Assembly (NCBI GenBank): GCA_020849195.1 | Contig: JADLGT010000116.1 | Location: 1 to 7,992 of the forward strand | Length of the DNA: 7,992 nucleotides | Source of the DNA: Bacteroidia bacterium | GTDB taxonomy: Bacteria > Bacteroidota > Bacteroidia > JABDFU01 | Reading direction: 5' to 3' | Part shown: in pieces, positions 1 through 6,812 of the stretch | Layout of the letters: every line of letters begins with the position of its first letter | How positions within the stretch are numbered: position 1 is the first letter of the stretch | Notes under the pieces: generated by a model | Told to the model about the DNA's origin: nothing | What the model saw: the letters and a program-made list of their open reading frames with translations, nothing else | Database searches by the model: none | Translations under genes and position numbers: made by a program

Positions 1-713
1 ACCGGCCATACAAACTCCACATCATTTTTTAGTTCGAGTATTTTTTTAACGGCTATACAAATATTGCGGATACCTTCTCCATGATTTTCGCGGCGATGCG
101 CAGTGATGAGTATCCTCAACTTATTTGAAATATTGGAGTTTGTTTTTTTCTTTTTCAGCACTAAGTTGAGTGTATCTACAACAGTATTTCCTGTAATGTA
201 AATTTTGTTTGCCGGAATTTTTTCTGCTAATAAATTGTTTGCTGCGGAACGTGTAGGAGCAAAATTATACTGCGCGAATAGTGATACTGTTCTCCTATTG
301 AACTCTTCGGGATAAGGATTGTAAACATCTCCGCTGCGAAGACCCGCTTCCACATGAGCCACTTTTATTCCCATATAAAAACAGGCCGTTGCAATTGCCA
401 GCACAGTAGTGGTGTCGCCTTGTACAAAAACCAAATCGGGTTTAATTTTTGAAAACAATTTATTTGCTTCCGTAACAATAGTCGATAACACATAGCTGAG
501 CGATTGGTCGGGTTTCATCACTTCGAAGCGATAGTTCGACTTAATACCGAAAAAAGTTTCGAGATCATCCACCATTTTCTTATGTTGACCCGAGTTAACA
601 ATAATCAGGTCAACATTTTTGCGCTTACGCAATTCAATTATCAACGGGGCGAGCTTAATAATTTCCGGGCGTGTTCCGTAAGCAACAACTAGTTTATGTT
701 TTTTAGTTTTCAA
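1..713 (-). CDS. wecB: UDP-N-acetylglucosamine 2-epimerase (non-hydrolysing, WecB type), C-terminus off the window
   Basis: The product would interconvert UDP-GlcNAc and UDP-ManNAc in the cytoplasm, feeding ManNAc-type sugars into polysaccharide assembly. I translated this reading frame directly; 237 codons are visible and the rest lies beyond position 1, so about a third of a typical ~370-residue enzyme is missing. Visible family signatures are VAYGTRPEIIKLAPLI (residues 10-25), the QGDTTT loop with Asp100, HVEAGLRSGD (120-129, Glu122), NPYPEEFNRR (132-141) and ITAHRREN (203-210, His206); these match the catalytic Asp, Glu and His positions known in WecB. The HVEAGLRSGD motif fits WecB-type enzymes better than the L-FucNAc-pathway epimerases (FnlC/WbjD type). 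The frame opens after a TGA and has no early ATG. The best start is a TTG whose last two bases lie in the TGA stop of the preceding FkbM gene (a TTGA overlap). It is the last visible gene of the operon. Confidence 0.93.
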   Translation of the reverse strand, partial: MKTKKHKLVVAYGTRPEIIKLAPLIIELRKRKNVDLIIVNSGQHKKMVDDLETFFGIKSNYRFEVMKPDQSLSYVLSTIVTEANKLFSKIKPDLVFVQGDTTTVLAIATACFYMGIKVAHVEAGLRSGDVYNPYPEEFNRRTVSLFAQYNFAPTRSAANNLLAEKIPANKIYITGNTVVDTLNLVLKKKKTNSNISNKLRILITAHRRENHGEGIRNICIAVKKILELKNDVEFVWP

Positions 714-1525
714 ATCTGTTTTTGATTTTGAACGGCAAATAGTTCAATGTATCTGCTGTGTTCGGGAATGTTTTGCATTTCGGACAGTTTGTTTTTCATT
801 TCCGCGCCTGTCAACCATTTGTTACTTACAAACCCATTCAGCAAAGTTGACAAAAAATAATTATACCTGTAATCACCCAACTTATCTATTAAAGTTACAC
901 ATTCAATTGTTTTATAAATGTGTTGTGGAACATTACAAGTAAATGAAATAATTTTTATTGGCTTTGACAAACCTTTAAGTACCTCCATTTCATAGCCAAC
1001 CGTAGATATTTTACAATAGTTGGGCATTCCATAATCAGAAATTAGCCTGTCGAGAGTTGTTATTTCAACAGAGACTTTGTGATTGAACTCAACACCGGAA
1101 AAACGAGAATCAGACAATGTGGTTTTCACATCCGCATCGTCAAAAGTTGAAAGAGTTGACATGTCTGCTCGGTTCAGGATTAACTCTCCTAAAGTACTGC
1201 CAAGTCCTTTATTCATCAGCACAACATTTTTTTTGCCGCCAAACTTTTTTGTCAACTCTGCAAATGCGGAAGGGTCGGGTTCGGCAGCAAGTATGCGTGC
1301 CCCAATTTTTTGAAAAACAGTTGCTTTACCGCCTACACTGGCGCCAATGTCAAAACAAAAATCTCCTCGTGTAACAAATTGCGAGTAAAAAAACATTTCG
1401 GCCTTGAGTGCTTTTCGAATTTGCGAATTGAACCGGAATGCCAACTCTCTGTACATTGAAGTACTCCGAACTTTATCAAGAAGTCCGAAACGAGAAAGCA
1501 TTTTTTTAATAAATTCAACCGGCAT
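710..1525 (-). CDS. FkbM-family SAM-dependent methyltransferase homologue with an altered acidic motif
   Basis: FkbM-family proteins transfer a methyl group from S-adenosylmethionine to sugar hydroxyls and are common in polysaccharide clusters. The 271-residue length is normal. The SAM-binding motif is CFDIGASVGGKA (residues 57-68), followed by EPDP (82-85) closing strand 2 and TTLDRLI (156-162), the conserved element before the next core motif. There the family usually reads KIDVEGYE or similar, but this protein reads KISTVGYE (172-179), so an Asp and a Glu are replaced by Ser and Val. The following ISF(E) element reads ISFTCNVP (193-200), apparently losing another Glu. The gene may therefore be catalytically altered or inactive, although the frame is intact. 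Its ATG lies inside the end of the preceding fusion gene (11-base overlap), and its TGA overlaps the TTG start of the epimerase gene, which suggests translational coupling. The acceptor sugar cannot be inferred. Confidence 0.85.
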   Translation of the reverse strand: MPVEFIKKMLSRFGLLDKVRSTSMYRELAFRFNSQIRKALKAEMFFYSQFVTRGDFCFDIGASVGGKATVFQKIGARILAAEPDPSAFAELTKKFGGKKNVVLMNKGLGSTLGELILNRADMSTLSTFDDADVKTTLSDSRFSGVEFNHKVSVEITTLDRLISDYGMPNYCKISTVGYEMEVLKGLSKPIKIISFTCNVPQHIYKTIECVTLIDKLGDYRYNYFLSTLLNGFVSNKWLTGAEMKNKLSEMQNIPEHSRYIELFAVQNQKQI

Positions 1526-3680
1526 TCAACTGTTTATCAATATTGATTTTTTTCATTAGCGCATCAGCAAAAAATTTAGCCGCCCAGTTGGGGTATTCGT
1601 TCGGATGATATCCTCCTCCAATAGGGTACGAGCCCGCTATTCCTCCTTTTAAATCTTTTGCTCCATTAAGACGTTGAGTTTGTTTTACGATGCCTACTAA
1701 ATTAACTCCTGCATTGTAAAAATTTTTATTTTGCGTTAGTAAATATAAATCGAAATAAACAATGGCCATTTGCGCGTTGCCTGTTAAGCAAATATATTGT
1801 TGACTTGATGTCCAGTTTTTATTTACTGTTCCCGGGAGCAAGAACATGTTATTGATCCCTTCTTTGTCGGAAAGGTTAAATTTTTTGAGCAGGGTTTCAC
1901 AAAAAACAGACACCGTTTCCAATAGCGTTTGTTTAAGGGGGGCAGCAGGGTCTCTTAACTTATAAAGCTCCATAAGTCCTTGCATGGTGTAACCGATGGT
2001 ATGCGTGTAGGGGTCTTCGGCTTCCGTAAAGGCCATAAAGTCTATCCATCCGTTTTCTTTTTTATGCGAAAGTATCCAGTGAATGTTTTTATCGACCGCC
2101 TCCTTGTATTTATTTATGCCCGATAAAAGGTATAGTTTGAATAGTGCCCAGGAAACCATGGAGTGATAGGTATGCGGAATATTTTTAAAGGAGAATGTAC
2201 GCCATGCTCCGTCGGTATCCATAACGTTGCACAACCAATCACCGCACTTAATGGCCGCTTTATAAATGGAGGCATTTTTTGTTTCGGAATAAAGTGTTGT
2301 ATAACCTAATAATACCATGCCTGTGTCAAACACATCCACTGTTTTATTAGCAGGAGTACCTACCCTAACCGATCCGTCTTTTACCTGCACTTCCATTTCC
2401 CAAATAGCCATTTCCATAGCTCTATCGAAGTAAACTTTCTCGCCTGTAAGCTTATAGTAATCAATAAATGTATCTATTATATAGCCGGTAGTTTCGGGAT
2501 AAGCCAAAGACCAGCCCCCGCCAAAAACATAACTCATGGAAACTCCTTTTGAGCCTGAATTATTATGGGCAATTTTTAGCCACTGCATAGCAGGATCCAA
2601 ATGAAGCCGGTCGTTTTCGTGAAATGGTTCTTTGGCAAGGCGAAGGTCTCTCCACAAAATAGAAGCGTGTCCTGCACCAAAATAAAAACGAAATCCGTAA
2701 CGAAGCTTGCGAACGACCTTTTTAACAAATTCCGGCAAACCAAGAGTTTTTTCAAAAAAATATTTGAACCACGAGAAAAGTGCGAGAAAAGGAAGCAATG
2801 GGCGGAGGTTATAATGCACGCTGTTATAGGCTATTTTAAACAACGGCACCTTCCGGTAAAATTTAACACCCGGATAGTAGAACAAACTGCTCAAATAAAC
2901 CGCATTGGCGATCTCATTGTACTTTTTCTTTTTATCGACAGTAATTATTGAAGATTCCGCTATTTTGTCTGAAAATTTTTTCTCAAGAGCTAAAGACAGG
3001 GGAATTGATTTGCGGTGGCCTACTTGCGATATGGTTGCGTTGCTCCACCTGTTATAGACCGAAAAATTACCGGGAGCATAAACAAATTTTGCCCCTAAAA
3101 TAGCCGACAGGGTTATGTATTCTCTATCCTGCGATAAATATGTTTGCGGGTTCCATGCATTGTGAGCGATTGCTTTTTCAACCATAGAGCGCTTATGCAA
3201 ATAGCTATGCAGAGGAAGCCAGTTATTGATCATTAACTCATGTAAATAATCATCGTACTGTTTCGATTCAGTTTTTTGTGTTTTCAAAAATCTGCCACCT
3301 TCATAAAAATCCATTTGCCAGTCGGAATAGACAACATCTGCATCAGGAGCCTCATTAAATTTAGCCAGTTGCGTTTTGAATTTATTGGGAAGCAGTTGAT
3401 CGTCGGAATCGAGCCACTGTATGTATTCTCCGGAGGATAATTCAAAGCCATAATTACGGGCGTTATTTGATCCCGAAATTTTATTCATAAAAGGTTTTAC
3501 TACTGCCGGGTATTTTTTTTGAAGACCGATCAGCACGTCCCAACTGTTGTCAGATGAAAAATCTTCTACAACAATTATCTCTTTCAAGTACTCCATGCCC
3601 TGCTCAATGCAACTATCTATGGCCTTTTCGATCCATTGGGAAGTATTGTACGAAGGAATGATTACAGATATTTTACTCAT
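1515..3680 (-). CDS. Two-domain protein: GT2 glycosyltransferase fused to an alpha/alpha-toroid (six-hairpin-like) domain
   Basis: The N-terminal part (about residues 1-230) is a GT-A fold family 2 glycosyltransferase. It starts ISVIIPSYNTSQWIEKAI (4-21), has VVEDFSSDNS (37-46) where VDDGSTD-like residues normally bind the nucleotide, the DSDD metal-binding motif at 91-94, and SQDREY (183-188) in the region usually carrying the acceptor-side acidic residue. A basic and hydrophobic linker follows (about 270-345, with a hydrophobic stretch near 293-310 that may touch the membrane). The C-terminal part (about 365-715) shows repeated helical hairpins with aromatic and Gly-rich turns: YPETTGYII (394-402), DVFDTGMVLLGY (449-460), HTYHSMVSWALF (503-514), NGWIDF (543-548) and GGYHPNEYPNWAAKFF (689-704). 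This resembles alpha/alpha-barrel domains of sugar-processing enzymes; the exact family was not identified. At 721 residues it is about twice the length of a usual GT2. Its ATG overlaps the TGA of the upstream GT4 gene (ATGA). Confidence 0.85.
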   Translation of the reverse strand: MSKISVIIPSYNTSQWIEKAIDSCIEQGMEYLKEIIVVEDFSSDNSWDVLIGLQKKYPAVVKPFMNKISGSNNARNYGFELSSGEYIQWLDSDDQLLPNKFKTQLAKFNEAPDADVVYSDWQMDFYEGGRFLKTQKTESKQYDDYLHELMINNWLPLHSYLHKRSMVEKAIAHNAWNPQTYLSQDREYITLSAILGAKFVYAPGNFSVYNRWSNATISQVGHRKSIPLSLALEKKFSDKIAESSIITVDKKKKYNEIANAVYLSSLFYYPGVKFYRKVPLFKIAYNSVHYNLRPLLPFLALFSWFKYFFEKTLGLPEFVKKVVRKLRYGFRFYFGAGHASILWRDLRLAKEPFHENDRLHLDPAMQWLKIAHNNSGSKGVSMSYVFGGGWSLAYPETTGYIIDTFIDYYKLTGEKVYFDRAMEMAIWEMEVQVKDGSVRVGTPANKTVDVFDTGMVLLGYTTLYSETKNASIYKAAIKCGDWLCNVMDTDGAWRTFSFKNIPHTYHSMVSWALFKLYLLSGINKYKEAVDKNIHWILSHKKENGWIDFMAFTEAEDPYTHTIGYTMQGLMELYKLRDPAAPLKQTLLETVSVFCETLLKKFNLSDKEGINNMFLLPGTVNKNWTSSQQYICLTGNAQMAIVYFDLYLLTQNKNFYNAGVNLVGIVKQTQRLNGAKDLKGGIAGSYPIGGGYHPNEYPNWAAKFFADALMKKINIDKQLNAG

Positions 3681-4906
3681 TGCGTACTTAATTTATACTT
3701 CATGTAACTATCAAAAAGTAAACTCCAATCGTATTTACCGGAAACATACATCCGGCCGGCTGCATCGTAACTTGCTTTATCTTTTAGCCGGGGTATTATT
3801 CCCTGCAAAATTTCAGCGAGTTTTTTGTCCGAATTTTCTTCATCAAAATTAATCTTTCTTCCCATTTCTCCATTCGGAATGGCCTCCGGTGCCCCGCCGT
3901 GAGTACCTCCTATTACTAGATTATTAGAATACAATGCTTCAATAAACGAAATCCCAAATCCTTCCATGTCTGTGTCATTCAAACTTTTGTTTGGCATAAC
4001 AAAAATACGGGAGATGTTTAATAAGGAAAATTTTTCGACATCGGATATATTTCCCAAAATAAATACTGTTTGTTCTAGCTGTTGTGCTTTAATTAGCTCG
4101 TGTAAGTTTGTTGCCTCTTCGCCCTCGCCAACAATCAGAAAAATAATATTTTGATGAACTTTTACAACGTCGCTCATCGCTTTTATGACAATATCAATTC
4201 CTTTTCGCTTAATTAACCGGGCAACACAGGTAAGTATTATTTTGTTTCCTAACAAAAGACCAAATTTTTGTTCGATCTCCTGAACTGAAAGAAGTTTAAT
4301 GTCTTTTATCTTTTCTGTCGCAAGTCCCGGGTACAGTACATACACGGGAGGTAATTTTTGTTCGATCTTCTTTTCAAGTGTTTTCGCAGTGGCTTTTGAA
4401 TTTGTAATAAGCAGGGATGCATTTAAAATATTACTTACAAAAAGTTTAGGGTGGGTGCGAAGATTAGTAAGGATATCCAAGCCATGAAAAACTATTTCGT
4501 ATTTGATTTTTAGCAACGCGCACACGCGAATAAACACACCTGTTGGGTGATCGTAGTAGGCGGTAATGATTACCTGCGCATCTTTCACCGGAACAATATT
4601 CTTTTTGATAAACCTGTAAGCTGCTATAAACAGCAAACCATAGTGCAACAATGTGTTCCACTTGCTGAATAAAAATAAATTATCGAGAAGTTTATTGCCC
4701 GGCCTTCGCTCATTTTTTTCGTAGTCGTGCATAACGGGCAAATCGTAGGCTACTGACGGGCGAATATTGGCAATTACCTTTTCGAGCAATCCATTTTTTT
4801 GCAATTGTTTCGAAAAATTGTATCCGTAATCGGCTACTCCTCCTCTATTGGGGTAAAAGTCGGGAGCGTAAACAAAAATTTTTTGCAGACCGGGTCGAGA
4901 GATCAT
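3677..4906 (-). CDS. Glycosyltransferase family 4 (GT-B fold)
   Basis: This is a cytoplasmic or membrane-associated retaining glycosyltransferase that would add one sugar from a nucleotide donor to the growing lipid-linked repeat unit. The 409-residue length is typical. The N-terminal Rossmann half begins IFVYAPDFYPNRGGVADYG (residues 10-28), with the Gly-Gly loop and VFHGLDIL at 139-146. The C-terminal half has the phosphate-binding element ARLIKRKGIDIVIKA (229-243), IVGEGEE (258-264), and the diagnostic EGFGISFIE (315-323), an E-x7-E motif with Glu315 and Glu323, followed by GGAPEAI (337-343). Donor and acceptor cannot be read from these motifs. The gene starts 6 bases after the reductase stop codon and ends in a 4-base ATGA overlap with the GT2-toroid fusion gene, so the three are very likely one transcript and translationally coupled. 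Confidence 0.93.
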   Translation of the reverse strand: MISRPGLQKIFVYAPDFYPNRGGVADYGYNFSKQLQKNGLLEKVIANIRPSVAYDLPVMHDYEKNERRPGNKLLDNLFLFSKWNTLLHYGLLFIAAYRFIKKNIVPVKDAQVIITAYYDHPTGVFIRVCALLKIKYEIVFHGLDILTNLRTHPKLFVSNILNASLLITNSKATAKTLEKKIEQKLPPVYVLYPGLATEKIKDIKLLSVQEIEQKFGLLLGNKIILTCVARLIKRKGIDIVIKAMSDVVKVHQNIIFLIVGEGEEATNLHELIKAQQLEQTVFILGNISDVEKFSLLNISRIFVMPNKSLNDTDMEGFGISFIEALYSNNLVIGGTHGGAPEAIPNGEMGRKINFDEENSDKKLAEILQGIIPRLKDKASYDAAGRMYVSGKYDWSLLFDSYMKYKLSTQ

Positions 4907-4912
4907 CGCGTA

Positions 4913-5737
4913 TTATGCTTTTCTCTGAATAAATTCATGCAAATCACTCAACTGTGTCCGTAGATCTTTACAAATAGAGGTAGGGACTAAGCGTCTGTCA
5001 ACAAGATCGGTTGTTTGAAACGGCGAGATGCTGAACTTTGTTGCAAATATTTCCTGAAACAACAGCAGCATATCATATTTACTGTAGTGTTCGGTTGTGC
5101 CCGGTTGCACAAATACAGCTTCCGATCGTACATGTAATTCATTGATGTATTTTTCCGCCAGTTTACACCATTCAAGCGTTGTTATCCCATTCCACAAATG
5201 ATTGGTGTAGCCATTTAGTTTGCTGCCGGGCGCATTGGAAAAAAACCAACCCATCAAGCCACGCGCATTAGGATTTTTGTCGGGACCAATGATAGACACG
5301 CGGACAATAAGCGTATTTGGTCTTTTTATCAGTGCCTGCTCTGCCAGTATTTTCGACCAACCATACGAATCGCGGGCGTTGGTGGTGTCGTTAATAGTGT
5401 AAGGTCGCCCGGCCTCTCCGTTAAACACACAGTCGGTGCTTGGGTGAACAATTGTTTGTGTTGGCAACAGGTAACGTGCAAGAGTTAACGGAAGAATTGT
5501 ATTTGACCACAGCAGGTCTTTCTCGTCATTCGTTTTTTGTTTTATACGACCCACACAATTAAAAACAACAGCATCAGGATATTTTAAAATAGAGTTAATA
5601 AATTCCCATTTGGTATGTTCTTCGAAGCGTGTGTTCACGGGAATTACGCTATAACCTTTTCCGGAAAAATACGATACTACCATCTGGCCCAACATTCCGT
5701 TAGAGCCTAAAACAAGTATGGGACGAGTATTATTCAT
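4913..5737 (-). CDS. RmlD-like NAD(P)-dependent sugar-nucleotide reductase (extended SDR)
   Basis: This protein would reduce the 4-keto group of a nucleotide-linked 6-deoxyhexulose, producing an activated deoxysugar in the cytoplasm. The nucleotide-binding motif is LGSNGMLG (residues 10-17, GxxGxxG). The catalytic set is STDCVF (100-105, the Ser/Thr) and YGWSK (125-129, YxxxK). RVSIIGPDKNPNARGL (146-161), NGYTNHLWNGITTLEW (175-190) and SKYDMLLLF (219-227) look like the substrate half of RmlD-like reductases. They recall the subgroup that acts on UDP-2-acetamido-2,6-dideoxy-hexuloses (WbvR/QnlA type) rather than classic dTDP-rhamnose RmlD; this is a judgement from memory. The 274-residue length is normal. 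The ATG at 5737 begins the motif-bearing frame directly. It heads the compact downstream operon, 6 bases before the GT4 gene. The dehydratase that would supply its substrate is not in the window. Confidence 0.88.
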   Translation of the reverse strand: MNNTRPILVLGSNGMLGQMVVSYFSGKGYSVIPVNTRFEEHTKWEFINSILKYPDAVVFNCVGRIKQKTNDEKDLLWSNTILPLTLARYLLPTQTIVHPSTDCVFNGEAGRPYTINDTTNARDSYGWSKILAEQALIKRPNTLIVRVSIIGPDKNPNARGLMGWFFSNAPGSKLNGYTNHLWNGITTLEWCKLAEKYINELHVRSEAVFVQPGTTEHYSKYDMLLLFQEIFATKFSISPFQTTDLVDRRLVPTSICKDLRTQLSDLHEFIQRKA

Positions 5738-5872
5738 TCACCGGTTTTTTTACAACAGAAACGAATCGTGCCTGCCTTCGGACTTACACCAATAAAGCGG
5801 CAGAATAAAAGTAAGCAAAAGCGCATAGATGATATTAAAAGATAGCCATAAATAATTCCTGAAGCCCTTGTC
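5730..5872 (-). pseudogene. Frameshifted 3' remnant of an older operon gene with a hydrophobic C-terminal segment (possibly a methyltransferase)
   Basis: The 133-base gap between the nucleotidyltransferase stop and the reductase start looks like eroded coding sequence. One minus-strand frame is open from 5929 to a TAA at 5750-5752. Downstream of the nucleotidyltransferase stop it encodes a membrane-helix-like stretch, NYLWLSFNIIYALLLTFILP, then YWCKSEGRHDSFLL and stop. A second frame takes over at the same place and reads FVSVVKKPVNE before a TAA at 5730-5732, which overlaps the reductase ATG by 8 bases. Restoring a single T near 5764-5765 would join them as GRHDFVSVVKKPVNE. That ending recalls the C-termini of some class I SAM methyltransferases, but this is only an impression. 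The stop-start overlap matches the style of the operon. The 5' part of the gene is absent, apparently replaced by the adjacent two-gene module. No start codon is assigned. Confidence 0.4.
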
Positions 5873-6542
5873 ATTTCTTTTTAATTCTTTGCCGTATGAA
5901 GAGCATAATAGATTCCTCGATTCGGCTTTTTACATCCAACCAAGTTGCTCCATTGAGCATTTTGGGCATAGGCTTTTTATCTGCCATTTCGTGGAGCTGC
6001 AAGCCTTCAATCATCATCCTTTCGGTCATTAAATTTTTTGGATATTTTTCTTTGTATATCTCAATCATCGATTTTAAAGAATATTCCCGGGATAAACTAG
6101 CGATGTCAACATAGTCCTTTTTTTCATATCGCGCATATTCAGGCTCACACATGAATGTATTAAACTTCATAGGTAATATGTCTTCCTTATGTGCAAGTCT
6201 AATTCCTTTTTTAGCTACAACAGGCCGAATAAATTTCGTGTTCCAATCAAGTATATCCGTTTTAATGTCATTTATCACAAGACCTATCCCCTTTCCAAAT
6301 GGACTTTGAATTTTTCGGCTTTGAACAACTCTTTCCCCGAAATGTGATTTTATTTCAATCAGTATATCTGAGTAGTTATTTATCCTATCCGAAAACAGAT
6401 CGATATCTATTGATACCCTGTGCCCAAGCTGCAAAGCTAAGGCTGTGTCGCCAACCAGTCTGTGGTGAGACAATGATTTTAATTTCATCAAAGCACTCAG
6501 CACTTCTAACAATACAGGCGAAACGGCTTTCTTTTTGAGCAT
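5871..6542 (-). CDS. AbiEii/AbiGii-type nucleotidyltransferase (putative toxin of a type IV-like toxin-antitoxin pair)
   Basis: The product belongs to the nucleotidyltransferase-fold family that includes the AbiEii toxins, which transfer nucleotides to cellular targets and can arrest growth or abort phage infection. The 223 residues carry the core signature HRLVGDTALALQLGHRVSIDIDLFSD (positions 27-52; not one continuous motif): a Gly-rich turn (30-34), then Asp46 and Asp48 of the DxD metal site. A further Asp96 lies in the IKTDIL strand, and Lys126 (MKFNTF) and KKDYVDIASL (141-150) form the usual C-terminal part. One deviation is VGDTAL where relatives have VGGTAL: the second Gly is Asp32. 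The ATG at 6542 lies 37 bases inside the end of the DUF6922 gene, so the two are co-expressed. The next in-frame Met (residue 19) would shorten the N-terminal helix. The pair interrupts polysaccharide genes. Toxicity is inferred from the family and cannot be seen in the sequence. Confidence 0.85.
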   Translation of the reverse strand: MLKKKAVSPVLLEVLSALMKLKSLSHHRLVGDTALALQLGHRVSIDIDLFSDRINNYSDILIEIKSHFGERVVQSRKIQSPFGKGIGLVINDIKTDILDWNTKFIRPVVAKKGIRLAHKEDILPMKFNTFMCEPEYARYEKKDYVDIASLSREYSLKSMIEIYKEKYPKNLMTERMMIEGLQLHEMADKKPMPKMLNGATWLDVKSRIEESIMLFIRQRIKKK

Positions 6543-6793
6543 TGAAAATCCTTGTATTTTAGTTTAAAGATGGCTCTTGCAAGTAATATGGAATGGTTGG
6601 GCAGGTTCTCGTTAGTGGTTTTAAGTACATGCTTCACAAAATCGTATCCATAATAATTAATAATAGCAAAAACTTCATCTAAAGTCCCCCTGTCGAACAC
6701 TCTGTTAATTACCCATTCATAGGATTCGGCAAACAACTGCCCGGAGATTTCAACATCCCAAAGGGTGCGCCGAGGTATATTAGGCAAGCTCAT
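6506..6793 (-). CDS. DUF6922-like small protein (putative antitoxin partner of the nucleotidyltransferase)
   Basis: This 95-residue protein matches what I recall of the DUF6922 family: a short N-terminal segment ending in the LWD element (residues 11-13), SYEWVINRVFDRGTLDEVF (24-42) and INYYGYDFVKHVLKTT (45-60). These small helical proteins are repeatedly found just upstream of AbiEii-type nucleotidyltransferase genes, where they are taken to be the antitoxin or regulatory partner; direct function is poorly documented. The frame can also start at a TTG at 6811, but the ATG at 6793 begins the family-like MSLPNIPRRTLWD and is preferred. The 3' end overlaps the nucleotidyltransferase start by 37 bases. 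The C-terminus (CSKRKPFRLYC) is encoded within that overlap and may be less constrained. No Shine-Dalgarno sequence is seen upstream. An imperfect dyad at 6813-6828 could be an operator. Confidence 0.72.
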   Translation of the reverse strand: MSLPNIPRRTLWDVEISGQLFAESYEWVINRVFDRGTLDEVFAIINYYGYDFVKHVLKTTNENLPNHSILLARAIFKLKYKDFQCSKRKPFRLYC

Positions 6794-6812
6794 GAAGGTA
6801 AAATTACGCAAA

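Noticed and set aside
504..692. 62-codon plus-strand open frame
   Set aside because: It is antisense to the epimerase gene, whose minus-strand frame carries unmistakable WecB motifs.
1..713. Assignment of the epimerase to the UDP-L-FucNAc pathway (FnlC/WbjD type)
   Set aside because: Its HVEAGLRSGD and NPYPEEFNRR motifs fit the WecB type; the FnlC type, as I recall it, has an HMEAGNRCFD-like motif instead.
2601..2951. 116-codon plus-strand open frame
   Set aside because: It lies wholly opposite the GT2-toroid gene, which has clear family motifs; the plus-strand translation shows no domain and is rich in residues expected from antisense reading.
5772..5803. Possible terminator hairpin CTGCC/GGCAG after the nucleotidyltransferase gene
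   Set aside because: The stem is only 5 pairs with a 22-base loop and no U-tract on the minus strand; it is better explained as part of the decayed coding remnant.
6794..6811. TTG start at 6811 for the DUF6922 gene
   Set aside because: It adds six residues without family resemblance, and an ATG at 6793 directly precedes the recognisable N-terminus.
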